Shown here piece after piece: positions 54,169 to 62,229 of a stretch of DNA of 64,000 nucleotides. Origin of the DNA: Clostridium swellfunianum. GTDB lineage: Bacteria > Bacillota > Clostridia > Clostridiales > Clostridiaceae. Positions within the stretch are counted from its first letter, which is position 1. Every line of letters starts with the position of its first letter. Under the pieces are notes generated by a model that was not told where the DNA came from, did no database searches, and saw nothing but the letters and a program-made list of their open reading frames with translations. Position numbers and translations under genes: made by a program. The stretch is taken from assembly GCF_023656515.1 (NCBI RefSeq), contig NZ_JAMOFV010000006.1:1775243-1839242 (forward strand). Reading direction: 5' to 3'.

Positions 54169-55008
54169 ATGGAAAAAATAAAAATAATAACTGACAGTAC
54201 TGCAGATTTGCCTATGGAGATAATAAAAAAATATGATATTGAAGTACTGCCGCTTACCGTACATTTTGGGGATGAATCCTATTTAGATGGCATAGATATT
54301 AAGTTTAATGAGTTCTTAGAAAAAATGAAAGCCAGTGAAGTATTCCCAACTACTTCTCAGATAAATCCTCAAAGATTTCATGACTGCTTTAATGGATATA
54401 TTAACCAGGGTTATAAAATTATATCTATTCATCTTTCATCGAAATTAAGTGGAACCTACCAATCTGCATGTATTGCAAGAGATATGTTGGAAAGCGAAGA
54501 TATAGTAGTCATAGATAGTCTAAATGTTACTTCTGGCTTGGGACTTCTGGTTTTAAAAGCCTGCAAGCTAAAAGATCAAGGCATGGCTGCTAAAGATATT
54601 GAAAAAAAGATATTGGAATCTATTCCACATGTTAAAAGTGCTTTAGCTTTTGAAAGCTTAGAAAATCTTGTTAAAGGTGGAAGACTTTCGAAAACTGCAG
54701 GGATGATAGGGAATCTTTTAGGAATAAGGCTTATATTAGAGATTAAAGATGGGGAATTAGCTTTAATGGACAAAGTTAGAGGAAGCAAAAAAGCAGCAAA
54801 AACAATTTTAGATTATGTAGATAAAAAAGGAATTAAGGAAGATGAGACTTCCATAATTCTACAGGTAGAAAATAAAGATGTTAGAGAAGCTTTAACTGAA
54901 AATATGACTGAAAGATGTGCTGAATTTATAGAATGCGAAGTTGGCTGTGTTGTTGGGACACATTCTGGCACAGGGGCTTGCGGTATTTTCTTTATAGAAG
55001 AGTATTGA
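54169..55008 (+). CDS. DegV family fatty-acid-binding protein
   Basis: A 279-residue DegV protein, ITDSTADLPMEIIKKYDIEVLPLTVHF, with the Thr/Ser-rich binding pocket (FPTTSQINPQRFHD, IHLSSKLSGTYQSA) and GGRLSKTAGMIGNLLGI. DegV (FakB-like) proteins bind fatty acids and, in Firmicutes with FakA, present them for phosphorylation into phospholipids. No fakA in the window. AAGGGAGAAGG precedes the ATG. Confidence 0.92.
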   Translation: MEKIKIITDSTADLPMEIIKKYDIEVLPLTVHFGDESYLDGIDIKFNEFLEKMKASEVFPTTSQINPQRFHDCFNGYINQGYKIISIHLSSKLSGTYQSACIARDMLESEDIVVIDSLNVTSGLGLLVLKACKLKDQGMAAKDIEKKILESIPHVKSALAFESLENLVKGGRLSKTAGMIGNLLGIRLILEIKDGELALMDKVRGSKKAAKTILDYVDKKGIKEDETSIILQVENKDVREALTENMTERCAEFIECEVGCVVGTHSGTGACGIFFIEEY

Positions 55009-55159
55009 TTTTGAAATATTAGCGTCAAAAATTTATCAATTTGATTACTAAAAATTCAAAAAAGTTATAGCATTTTTAAAATATTTAATATATAATATTA
55101 TCAGAACGAAATTTATTCCAATAAATAATGAAATACTTGGTAATAATATATTGGATGGA

Positions 55160-55467
55160 TGATATTTTCGGGAGATAGTCCATATAGAAAACAAAACAAA
55201 TCTTAACTTAAGCTTGATAAAGATGTAGAAATAACAACATTCTAATCGAATTAAAAAAGATTTGTCAGTTTAAACTATATAGATAGCCGAAGGAATAAGC
55301 AGAATAACCCGTATTCTGTGAAGCTCTCAGGCAAAAGTACCGGAAGTGGACATACCTCTGGAAAGCATAATGCTTGTTTAAAGCATTGCACCGAAGGAGT
55401 AAATCTCTCAGGTTATAAAGACAGAGTGCAAGGGTCAAAGGGCTTTTGTTTTCTGTCTTTTTGTTTT
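55160..55467 (+). ncRNA. tandem glycine riboswitch (two aptamers with terminator)
   Basis: Aptamer 1 spans about 55165-55346: TTTTCGG pairs with CCGGAA (P1), then GGGAGATA, the core GCCGAAGGAATAA, P3b CAGAATA/TATTCTG and CTCTCAGGCAAAAG. Aptamer 2 is about 55356-55426: CTCTG/CAGAG P1, CACCGAAGGAGTAA core and CTCTCAGG. P2 of aptamer 1 is greatly extended (CATATAG with CTATATAG, 55181-55282, holding an ACAAATCTT/AAGATTTGT stem). Downstream AAAGACAGA (55417-55425) pairs with TCTGTCTTT (55452-55460) followed by U-rich sequence; this terminator shares bases with the 3' strand of aptamer-2 P1, so glycine binding should block termination and switch the grd operon on. Confidence 0.93.
55417..55467 (+). 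terminator. riboswitch-controlled terminator of the grd operon
   Basis: AAAGACAGA/TCTGTCTTT outer stem with an inner GCAAGGG/CTTTTGT extension, followed by TTGTTTTG; mutually exclusive with aptamer-2 P1. Confidence 0.8.
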
Positions 55468-55509
55468 GAAAAAATTCCAGAAAACCTATTTGATATGAGA
55501 GGTAAAGTG

Positions 55510-55890
55510 ATGATTGAACCGCTGATAATAGTTACTAACAATCCTATGTGTAAAGAAAAATGTGAAACCACCTATAAACTTGAATATATAGATGGAAACG
55601 TTTTAGAGGTTTTTAGAAAAGCTAGAGATTACGTACATTTAAATCACAGACTTTTAACACATCCTCTAGTGAGCAGTATTAAACCAAATGAAATACCATA
55701 TAGGACGGTTATAATATCGAAGGATAGGAATAATATTATTGACATGCAATCCTTGGATTTAATAGAAAACAGTATTAGTACAACTGAAAAGTTTTTGAAG
55801 GACTTTGGATTACCAAAATGGACTGAAAAAATATTAGAGGATTTTATGCTTATTGATTTTGATATTATTTATAATGCAATAAAAAGATAA
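55510..55890 (+). CDS. grdX: GrdX family protein
   Basis: A 126-residue protein, MIEPLIIVTNNPMCKEKC, with VFRKARDYVHLNHRLLTHPLVSSIKPNEIPYRTVI and IDMQSLDLIENSISTTEKFL. It matches the small GrdX family found at the front of glycine reductase operons; its role is unknown. The longer in-frame frame starting at 55318 runs through the riboswitch and is not translated. ATG 55510 follows GAGAGGTAAAG. Soluble, no catalytic motif seen. Confidence 0.85.
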   Translation: MIEPLIIVTNNPMCKEKCETTYKLEYIDGNVLEVFRKARDYVHLNHRLLTHPLVSSIKPNEIPYRTVIISKDRNNIIDMQSLDLIENSISTTEKFLKDFGLPKWTEKILEDFMLIDFDIIYNAIKR

Positions 55891-55918
55891 GCTTAACACA
55901 TATTAAGGAGGAATTTTT

Positions 55919-56857
55919 ATGCCACACATTTACGATACTATAATAATAGGCGGTGGTCCTGCAGGACTTTCAGCAGGACTTTATGGTGCGAGATCAAAAA
56001 TGGATACTTTACTTATTGAAAGATCTAAGTTTGGAGGACAGACAGCTACCACTGACGAGCTTGAAAACTATCCAGGTTCTTTAGAAGACTGCACAGGTCC
56101 TAGCTTAATTGAAAGAATGAGAAAACAAGCTGAAGAATTTGGCACCAAGTTTGCCAAGGATGAGATTATAGAAGTTGACTTCTCCGGAAAGATTAAAAAA
56201 GTTATAGGTCAAAAGGAAACATATGAAGCTAAAACAATAATAATAGCTACAGGTGCTTATCCAAGGCTTGCTGGCTTTAAGAATGAGTTAGAACTAAGAG
56301 GTAAAGGGGTTTCTTACTGTGCTACTTGCGATGCTGACTTCTTTACTGAACTTGATGTGGCTGTAGTTGGAGGAGGGGATTCAGCTTTAACTGAATCTAT
56401 ATATCTGACTAAGTTTGCAGAAAATGTAACAATCATTCACAGAAGAGATCAGTTTAGAGGAGCTAAATCAATACAAGACAAAGTATTTAATAATCCTAAG
56501 ATAGAAATAATATATGATTCAGTTGTTGAAGAAGCTAAAGGTGATGAAATTCTTGAAGGTCTTGTTATAAAAAATGTAAAAACTGGTGAGTTAAGTGATC
56601 TTAAGGTTGATGGCTGTTTCGTATTCGTTGGCTATCTTCCAATAACAGAACTTTTCAAAGGTAAGATAAAATTAGATGAAGCAGGTTATATATTAACAGA
56701 TGAAGAAATGAGAACTGACATACCAGGAGTTTTTGCTGCTGGTGACGTAAGACAAAAATCTCTAAGGCAAGTTATTACTGCTGCTGCTGATGGAGCTATA
56801 GCTGCAACAAATGCAGAGCATTATATTGAAAATGAATTTAATGAGCTTCATGTTTAA
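55919..56857 (+). CDS. trxB: thioredoxin reductase of the glycine reductase operon
   Basis: A 312-residue flavoprotein that passes NADPH electrons to thioredoxin, which in turn reduces selenoprotein GrdA. FAD-binding GGGPAGLSAGLYGARS, redox pair C134-A-T-C137 in YCATCDADFF, NADPH-binding GGGDSALTE and the C-terminal AAGDVRQKS. Position 139 is Ala rather than the Gly usual after CATCD, so it may interact with its thioredoxin in its own way. AAGGAGG precedes the ATG; 28 bases after grdX. Confidence 0.94.
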   Translation: MPHIYDTIIIGGGPAGLSAGLYGARSKMDTLLIERSKFGGQTATTDELENYPGSLEDCTGPSLIERMRKQAEEFGTKFAKDEIIEVDFSGKIKKVIGQKETYEAKTIIIATGAYPRLAGFKNELELRGKGVSYCATCDADFFTELDVAVVGGGDSALTESIYLTKFAENVTIIHRRDQFRGAKSIQDKVFNNPKIEIIYDSVVEEAKGDEILEGLVIKNVKTGELSDLKVDGCFVFVGYLPITELFKGKIKLDEAGYILTDEEMRTDIPGVFAAGDVRQKSLRQVITAAADGAIAATNAEHYIENEFNELHV

Positions 56858-56862
56858 TATTT

Positions 56863-56925
56863 TATAACAAGTTAAAAATTATAACAATATAACAATATAA
56901 CAATATAACTTTTTAACTTGTTATA
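56863..56925 (+). repeat. long hairpin with ATAACAAT tandem repeats between trxB and trxA
   Basis: AACAAGTTAAAAA (56866) pairs with TTTTTAACTTGTT (56910), a 13-bp stem extended by TATA on both sides. The loop is ATAACAAT repeated three and a half times. No T-run follows, so processing or stability rather than termination is likely. Confidence 0.7.
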
Positions 56926-56978
56926 TTGTTGTATTGATACATAAATAATAAATTTTACAAAACAAGGAGGATTTTAAG

Positions 56979-57311
56979 ATGTTAGAATTAAACAAAGATA
57001 ATTTTGATGCTGAGGTTATTAATTATACTGAAAAGCCTGTATTTGTAGACTTCTGGGGGGACAAATGTGAAATATGCATAGAGCTTATGCCAGGGGTTCA
57101 TGAATTAGAGCACAGGTATTCAGATAAAATAAAGTTTGCTAGTTTAAACACTTCAAGTGCTAGAAGACTTGCTATATCACAAAAAGTTTTAGGACTTCCA
57201 ACTATGATAATCTACAAGAATGGTGAGAGAGCTCACATAGCTACACCAGATAAATTAAAAACAATATCTGACGTTGAAAACTTTATTAAGGAAGTTTATG
57301 ACACTCTTTAA
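56979..57311 (+). CDS. trxA: thioredoxin of the glycine reductase operon (CEIC active site)
   Basis: A 110-residue thioredoxin-like protein. Active site FWGDKCEICIELMPG (C30-E-I-C33) replaces the usual WCGPC, and cis-Pro is in VLGLPTMIIYKNG. Such departures from WCGPC are known for glycine-reductase thioredoxins and imply a partner-specific redox protein. It takes electrons from TrxB and reduces oxidised GrdA. AAGGAGG precedes the ATG. 122 bases after trxB, separated by a long hairpin. Confidence 0.9.
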   Translation: MLELNKDNFDAEVINYTEKPVFVDFWGDKCEICIELMPGVHELEHRYSDKIKFASLNTSSARRLAISQKVLGLPTMIIYKNGERAHIATPDKLKTISDVENFIKEVYDTL

Positions 57312-57401
57312 TTATCAACTAATTATTTTACGGTAATTAGGACTATCTTACAAAAGATTTAAGTCTTAAATATAAATTTAAAAATATAGGAGGTGACCGC
57401 T

Positions 57402-58688
57402 TTGCGTCTAGAACTTGGGAAAATTTATATAAAGGATATACAATTTGGACCACAAACTAAAGTTGACAATGGAGTTCTTTATGTAAACAAAGAAGAGTTA
57501 TTAAAGGAAATTGGTGGAGATGAAAGACTTCAGTCCATTGATTTTGATTTAGCAAAGCCTGGTGAGGAAACTAGAATAATTCCTGTAAAAGATGTTATTG
57601 AGCCAAGAGTCAAGGTTGAAGGAAAAGGTGGTATTTTCCCTGGCTTTATAAACAAGGTTGATACCGTTGGTTCTGGAAGAACTCATGTGCTCAAAGGAGC
57701 AGCTGTTGTTACTACTGGTAAAATAGTTGGTTTCCAAGAGGGTATAATAGATATGAGTGGTGAAGGAGCTAAATACACACCATTCTCAAAAACTAACAAT
57801 CTAGTTATTATATGCGAACCAAAAGATGGAGTGCTTCAGCATGAGCATGAAGAGGCTGTAAGAATGGTAGGCTTCAAGGCTGCAACCTACCTAGGAAAAG
57901 CTGGTAAAGATGTAGAACCAGATGAGGTAAAGGTATATGAAACAAAACCATTACTTGAACAGGTTAATGAATTCCCAGAGCTTCCGAAGGTAGTTTACGT
58001 ATATATGCTTCAAACTCAAGGCCTTTTACACGACACTTATGTATATGGTGTAGATGCTAAGAAGATAATACCTACTTACATTTATCCAACAGAAGTATTT
58101 GATGGTGCAATTGTTAGCGGTAACTGCGTATCAGCTTGCGATAAGAACCCAACGTATGTTCACTTAAATCAGCCTATTATTGAAGATCTTTATGAAAGAC
58201 ATGGAAAGGACTTCAATTTCTTAGGTTGCATTATAACTAACGAAAACGTTTATCTTGCTGATAAGCAAAGATCTTCTGATATGACAGCTAAGCTTGTTGA
58301 ATTCTTAGGAGCTGATGCAGTTATAATTTCTGAAGAAGGCTTTGGAAATCCTGATGCAGATTTAGTAATGAACTGCAACAAGATAACCGATAAAGGGATA
58401 AAGACAGTACTTGTTACTGATGAATATGCAGGAAGAGACGGAAGCTCTCAATCACTTGCAGACTCAACTCCAAAAGGAGATGCAGTTGTAACGGGTGGAA
58501 ATGCTAACGAAGTAGTAACACTTCCAGCAATGAAAAAGGTTATAGGACACCCAGAAGCTGCTAATATAATAGCAGGCGGATATGTAGGAAGCTTAAGAGA
58601 GGATGGCTCTATTAACGCAGAAATTCAGGTTATTACTGGAGCAACTTCAGAAGTCGGCTTTAACTATTTAACTGCAAAGGGTTACTAA
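57402..58688 (+). CDS. grdE: glycine reductase component B, GrdE proprotein
   Basis: A 428-residue proprotein. Cleavage occurs at the Asn-Cys bond in VSGNCVSACDK, with Cys242 giving an N-terminal pyruvoyl or related carbonyl group in the larger part; the alpha and beta subunits of component B derive from it. Together with GrdB it activates glycine by forming an imine. Begins RLELGKIYIKDIQFG, which matches known GrdE starts; TTG 57402 is chosen since AGGAGGTG lies just upstream and GTG 57393 overlaps it. Confidence 0.95.
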   Translation: MRLELGKIYIKDIQFGPQTKVDNGVLYVNKEELLKEIGGDERLQSIDFDLAKPGEETRIIPVKDVIEPRVKVEGKGGIFPGFINKVDTVGSGRTHVLKGAAVVTTGKIVGFQEGIIDMSGEGAKYTPFSKTNNLVIICEPKDGVLQHEHEEAVRMVGFKAATYLGKAGKDVEPDEVKVYETKPLLEQVNEFPELPKVVYVYMLQTQGLLHDTYVYGVDAKKIIPTYIYPTEVFDGAIVSGNCVSACDKNPTYVHLNQPIIEDLYERHGKDFNFLGCIITNENVYLADKQRSSDMTAKLVEFLGADAVIISEEGFGNPDADLVMNCNKITDKGIKTVLVTDEYAGRDGSSQSLADSTPKGDAVVTGGNANEVVTLPAMKKVIGHPEAANIIAGGYVGSLREDGSINAEIQVITGATSEVGFNYLTAKGY

Positions 58689-58750
58689 GATTATAATAAC
58701 AAACAATACATTACACCAAAATAATAATTTGTTATGAAAGGAAGGATATC

Positions 58751-59221
58751 ATGTTAAAGGGTAAAAAAGTAATTGCCATTGGCGATAGAGACGGAATTCC
58801 AGGACCAGCTATAGAAGACTGTGCTAAATCAGCTGGTGCTGAAGTAATATTTGCATCAACAGAATGCTTCGTTTGAACAGCTGCAGGTGCTATGGATCTG
58901 GAGATCCAACAAAGAGTTAAAGACCTTACTGAAAAGCATGGTGCTGAAAATGTAGTTGTAATTATAGGTGGAGCTGAGGCTGAGGCTTCAGGATTATCCG
59001 CGGAAACAGTAGCTGCAGGAGATCCAACTTATGCTGGACCACTTGCTGGAATAGCTTTAGGATTGGCTGTATATCACGTTGTTGAGCCAGAAGTTAAGGA
59101 TCAATGCGATGCAGCAGTTTATGATGAGCAGTGCGGAATGATGGAAATGGTTCTTGATGTAGATGCTATCGTAAAAGAAGTTAAAACTGTAAGAACTCAA
59201 TTTTCAAAATACACAATTTAA
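58751..59221 (+). CDS. grdA: glycine reductase component A, selenoprotein GrdA (Sec42)
   Basis: A 156-residue selenoprotein that carries the carboxymethyl group on selenocysteine and hands it to component C. Begins [20 protein letters not shown]. The UGA at 58874-58876 follows TGC TTC GTT (CFV-Sec), which is the known active-site motif. The frame continues [22 protein letters not shown]. It is not a nonsense mutation, because both sides match GrdA. A GGATC/GATCC hairpin starts 17 bases after the UGA and could be the SECIS. AAAGGAAGG precedes ATG 58751. Reduced by TrxA. Confidence 0.95.
58894..58907 (+). promoter_or_regulatory. candidate SECIS hairpin of grdA
   Basis: GGATC (58894-58898), loop TGGA, GATCC (58903-58907), 17 nt after the UGA and within coding sequence; position and a G-containing loop fit a bacterial SECIS that binds SelB. 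Confidence 0.55.
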
Positions 59222-59250
59222 ATAAAATACTCCGAGAGGGGGGAGCACAC

Positions 59251-60558
59251 TTGATACGTGTCGTTCACTATATTAATCAATTTTACGCTGGAATAGGCGG
59301 AGAAGAAAAAGCTGATATAAGACCAGAGGTTAGAGAAGGTTTTGTAGGACCTGGTATGGGTCTAAATGGTTTATTAAAACCAAAAGGCGCTGAAATAGTT
59401 GCTACGGTTATATGTGGAGACTCTTATTTCAATGAAAACATGACTGAAGCAAAAGCTGAAATAATAGAAATGATAAAAAAATATAATCCAGACTTATTTA
59501 TAGCAGGACCTGCTTTTAATGCTGGAAGATATGGAGTTGCTTGTGGTGCTATAGCTACAGAAGTAGAAGAAAAGCTGAACATACCTGTTTTAAGCGGGAT
59601 GTATATTGAAAACCCAGGCGCTGACATGTATAAAAAACAATTATATATAGTAGAAACTAAAAACAGTGCAGTAGGAATGAGAGATGCACTTCCAAAGATA
59701 GCTAACCTTGCTATAAAATTAGCTAATAAGGAACAAATAGATGCTCCTGATGTTGATGGTTACATTGAAAGAGGTATAAGAAAGAACTACTTTGCAACTG
59801 AAAGAGGTTCAAAGAGAGCTGTAGATATGCTTGTTAGAAAGATTAAAGGTGAAGCCTTTACTACAGAATTCAAGATGCCTGTATTTGATAGAGTTGAACC
59901 AAACCCACCAGTAGCAGATATAACAAAAGCTAAAATAGCAATAGTTACATCTGGCGGAACTGTACCTAAGGGAAACCCAGATCACATAGAATCTTCCAGT
60001 GCATCAAAGTTTGGTAAGTACGATATAGAAGGAGTTATGGACTTAACTTCTGAAACCTATGAAACTGCACACGGAGGATATGACCCAACATATGCTAATA
60101 CTGATAATGACAGAGTCATACCAGTTGACGTGTTAAGAGAGTTTGAGAAGGAAGGCAAGATAGGCTCACTTCATAGATACTTCTATAGTACTGTTGGAAA
60201 TGGAACTGCTGTTGCTTCTTCAAAGAAATTTGGAGAGCAAATTGCTAAGGAACTTATAGCAGATGGAGTTCAAGCAGTTATATTAACCTCCACCTGAGGA
60301 ACTTGTACTCGTTGCGGTGCAACGCTTGTTAAAGAAATTGAAAGAGCAGGGTTACCTGTTGTTCATATGTGTACAGTAGTTCCAATATCCTTAACAGTTG
60401 GAGCTAACAGAATAGTTCCTACAATAGCTATACCTCACCCACTTGGAAACCCTAACTTAGATAAGAAGGATGAGTATGAGTTAAGAAAGAAACTGGTTTC
60501 TAAAGCACTAAGAGCTTTAGAAACTCCAGTTGAAGGACAAAAAGTATTCGAAGATTAA
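59251..60558 (+). CDS. grdB: glycine reductase component B, selenoprotein GrdB (Sec349)
   Basis: A 435-residue selenoprotein, the substrate-specific subunit of component B for glycine. Begins MIRVVHYINQFYAGIGGEEKAD; UGA at 60295-60297 reads LTST-Sec-GTCTRCGATLV, the expected Sec position about 350. Downstream sequence (VVHMCTVVPISLTVGANRIV, IPHPLGNP) is typical GrdB. Starts with TTG 59251 after GAGGGGGGAG. A CGTTGC-GGT-GCAACG hairpin lies 12 bases after the UGA. A transcription terminator follows the stop. Confidence 0.95.
60310..60324 (+). promoter_or_regulatory. candidate SECIS hairpin of grdB
   Basis: CGTTGC, loop GGT, GCAACG: a 6-bp stem starting 12 nt after the UGA (60295-60297). Its G/GU-containing loop is what bacterial SECIS elements require. 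Confidence 0.65.
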
Positions 60559-60567
60559 TAGACTTTT

Positions 60568-60622
60568 AAAAGGAGAATTGGAGAAATGAATATAAAAACA
60601 TTCTCCAATTCTCCTTTTTTAT
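60568..60622 (+). terminator. internal terminator between grdB and grdC
   Basis: AAAAGGAGAATTGGAGAA pairs perfectly with TTCTCCAATTCTCCTTTT over 18 bp, followed by a T-run. Divides the operon into grdX-to-grdB and grdCD, or acts as a partial terminator or mRNA stabiliser. Confidence 0.85.
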
Positions 60623-60659
60623 TAACCATATATTTAGTTATAGATTGGGAGGATTTAAA

Positions 60660-62201
60660 ATGAGTTTTCCAGTAATTAAAAAGGCGTCCTACGTTTTAGT
60701 TAATACACCTGACATGATAATTCATAATGGAACAACACAAACACTTGAAAGAGAAACTAACCCAGAATCTGAATATTTAAAGCAAATCCCTTCTCACTTA
60801 AGAAGCTTTAATGAGGTTGTTGCATATGCACCTAACCAGACGTATATTGGAAATATGACTCCAGAGGAGTTAGCATCAAGAAAAAGACCTTGGACAAATG
60901 AAGCTGTAGAAGGATCAAATAGATTTGGAAAGTTTGGGGAAATTATGCCTCAAGACGAATTCTATGGCTTAATTAAAATTTCAGATGTATTTGATCTAGT
61001 AAAATTAGAAAAAGGTTTTACTGCAGTTGTAAAAGAGAAGTTAGCTAAGCATCCAATAATAAATTCAAAGATTGAGTCTTTAGGTGAAGGAGAAGAATTG
61101 GCAGATATCGAAAAGCTAGTTGAATCTCATATTGCAGAAGGACTTTACGAAAATGGAAAGCTTATAGGATGCGTAAGACGTGCTCATGAACACGACAAAA
61201 ACTTGTCATCACATATAATGGTTGAAAATTTATCTGTTAAAGCATCTGGTGTTCTAGCTTTAATGCACCTAGTTAAGGACTTGGATATGGATATTAACAG
61301 TATAGAATATATAATTGAATGCTCAGAAGAAGCAATTGGAGATATGAATCAAAGAGGCGGAGGCAATGTTGCAAAGTCAATTGGAGAAGTAGCTGGGCTT
61401 AAGGGAGCAACCGGCACTGACATGAGAGGCTTTTGCGCAGGTCCAACTCATGCACTAATTACAGCTTCAGCTCTTGTTAAATCAGGGGTTTACAAGAATG
61501 TTGCAATAGTTGCTGGAGGAGCTACAGCTAAGCTTGGAATGAATGGTAAGGATCATATTAAAAAGAACCTTCCTGTATTAGAGGATTGCTTAGGCGGATT
61601 TGCAATATTAATCAGTGAAAACGACGGAGTAAATCCAGTACTTAGAACTGATATAATAGGAAGACATACAATAGGACACGGTGCATCACCACAAGCTGTA
61701 CTTGAGGCCTTGGTTCTTGAACCTCTTGATAAGGCTGGCTATAAGATTACAGATATAAATAAATATGCTCCAGAAATGCAGACACCAGACATTACTGAAC
61801 CAGCAGGTGCTGGAGACGTACCAACACAGAACTATAAAATGATTGGTGCCCTTGCAGTTAAAAAGGGACAATTAGATAGAAAAGATCTTCCAGCCTTTGT
61901 TACTACTTATGGATATCCAGGGTTCGCTCCAACTCAGGGGCATATTCCTTCAGGAGTTCCAATAGTAGGACACGGCAGAGAAAACATGCTTAACGGAAAA
62001 ATGGATAATTTCATGATAATCGGTAAAGGAAGCTTATTCCTTGGAAGAATGACAAATCTTTTTGACGGTGTTTCAATAGTTGTTGAGAAGAATACAGGTA
62101 ATTCTGAGGTAAAAGCTGAAGCTGGTATATCAAAGGAAGAAGTTAAGTCTATGGTTGCAGATGCAATGAAGGATTTTGCAGCTTACTTAATGAATAAATA
62201 A
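60660..62201 (+). CDS. grdC: glycine reductase component C, GrdC (beta subunit)
   Basis: A 513-residue subunit of the acetyl-phosphate-forming component C. Similar to FabH-like thiolase folds (PEAIGDMNQRGGGN, GFCAGPTHALITASALV). Begins MSFPVIKKASYVLVNTPDM. TTG/ATG alternatives: ATG 60660 is chosen since GGGAGG precedes it, and the upstream in-frame ATG at 60645 overlaps. It works with GrdD to release acetyl phosphate by arsenate-sensitive chemistry. Preceded by a terminator, 28 bases before grdD. Confidence 0.94.
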   Translation: MSFPVIKKASYVLVNTPDMIIHNGTTQTLERETNPESEYLKQIPSHLRSFNEVVAYAPNQTYIGNMTPEELASRKRPWTNEAVEGSNRFGKFGEIMPQDEFYGLIKISDVFDLVKLEKGFTAVVKEKLAKHPIINSKIESLGEGEELADIEKLVESHIAEGLYENGKLIGCVRRAHEHDKNLSSHIMVENLSVKASGVLALMHLVKDLDMDINSIEYIIECSEEAIGDMNQRGGGNVAKSIGEVAGLKGATGTDMRGFCAGPTHALITASALVKSGVYKNVAIVAGGATAKLGMNGKDHIKKNLPVLEDCLGGFAILISENDGVNPVLRTDIIGRHTIGHGASPQAVLEALVLEPLDKAGYKITDINKYAPEMQTPDITEPAGAGDVPTQNYKMIGALAVKKGQLDRKDLPAFVTTYGYPGFAPTQGHIPSGVPIVGHGRENMLNGKMDNFMIIGKGSLFLGRMTNLFDGVSIVVEKNTGNSEVKAEAGISKEEVKSMVADAMKDFAAYLMNK

Positions 62202-62229
62202 CTTTAGGCTTTAAGGAAGGTGTGAAATT

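Noticed and set aside
55204-55212. CTTAAG in the glycine riboswitch insertion as a fourth operator site
   Set aside because: Single copy without the tandem arrangement, and located within transcribed aptamer RNA.
55318-55509. N-terminal extension of the grdX protein
   Set aside because: This stretch is the riboswitch RNA; the proper Shine-Dalgarno and GrdX start are at 55510.
56880-56910. ATAACAAT repeats as a CRISPR or plasmid iteron array
   Set aside because: Unit is only 8 bp, no spacers, and it lies in the loop of an intercistronic hairpin.
58874-58876. grdA as a frameshifted or nonsense-broken gene
   Set aside because: The UGA sits exactly at the known Sec position, with matching sequence on both sides and another Sec gene next to it.
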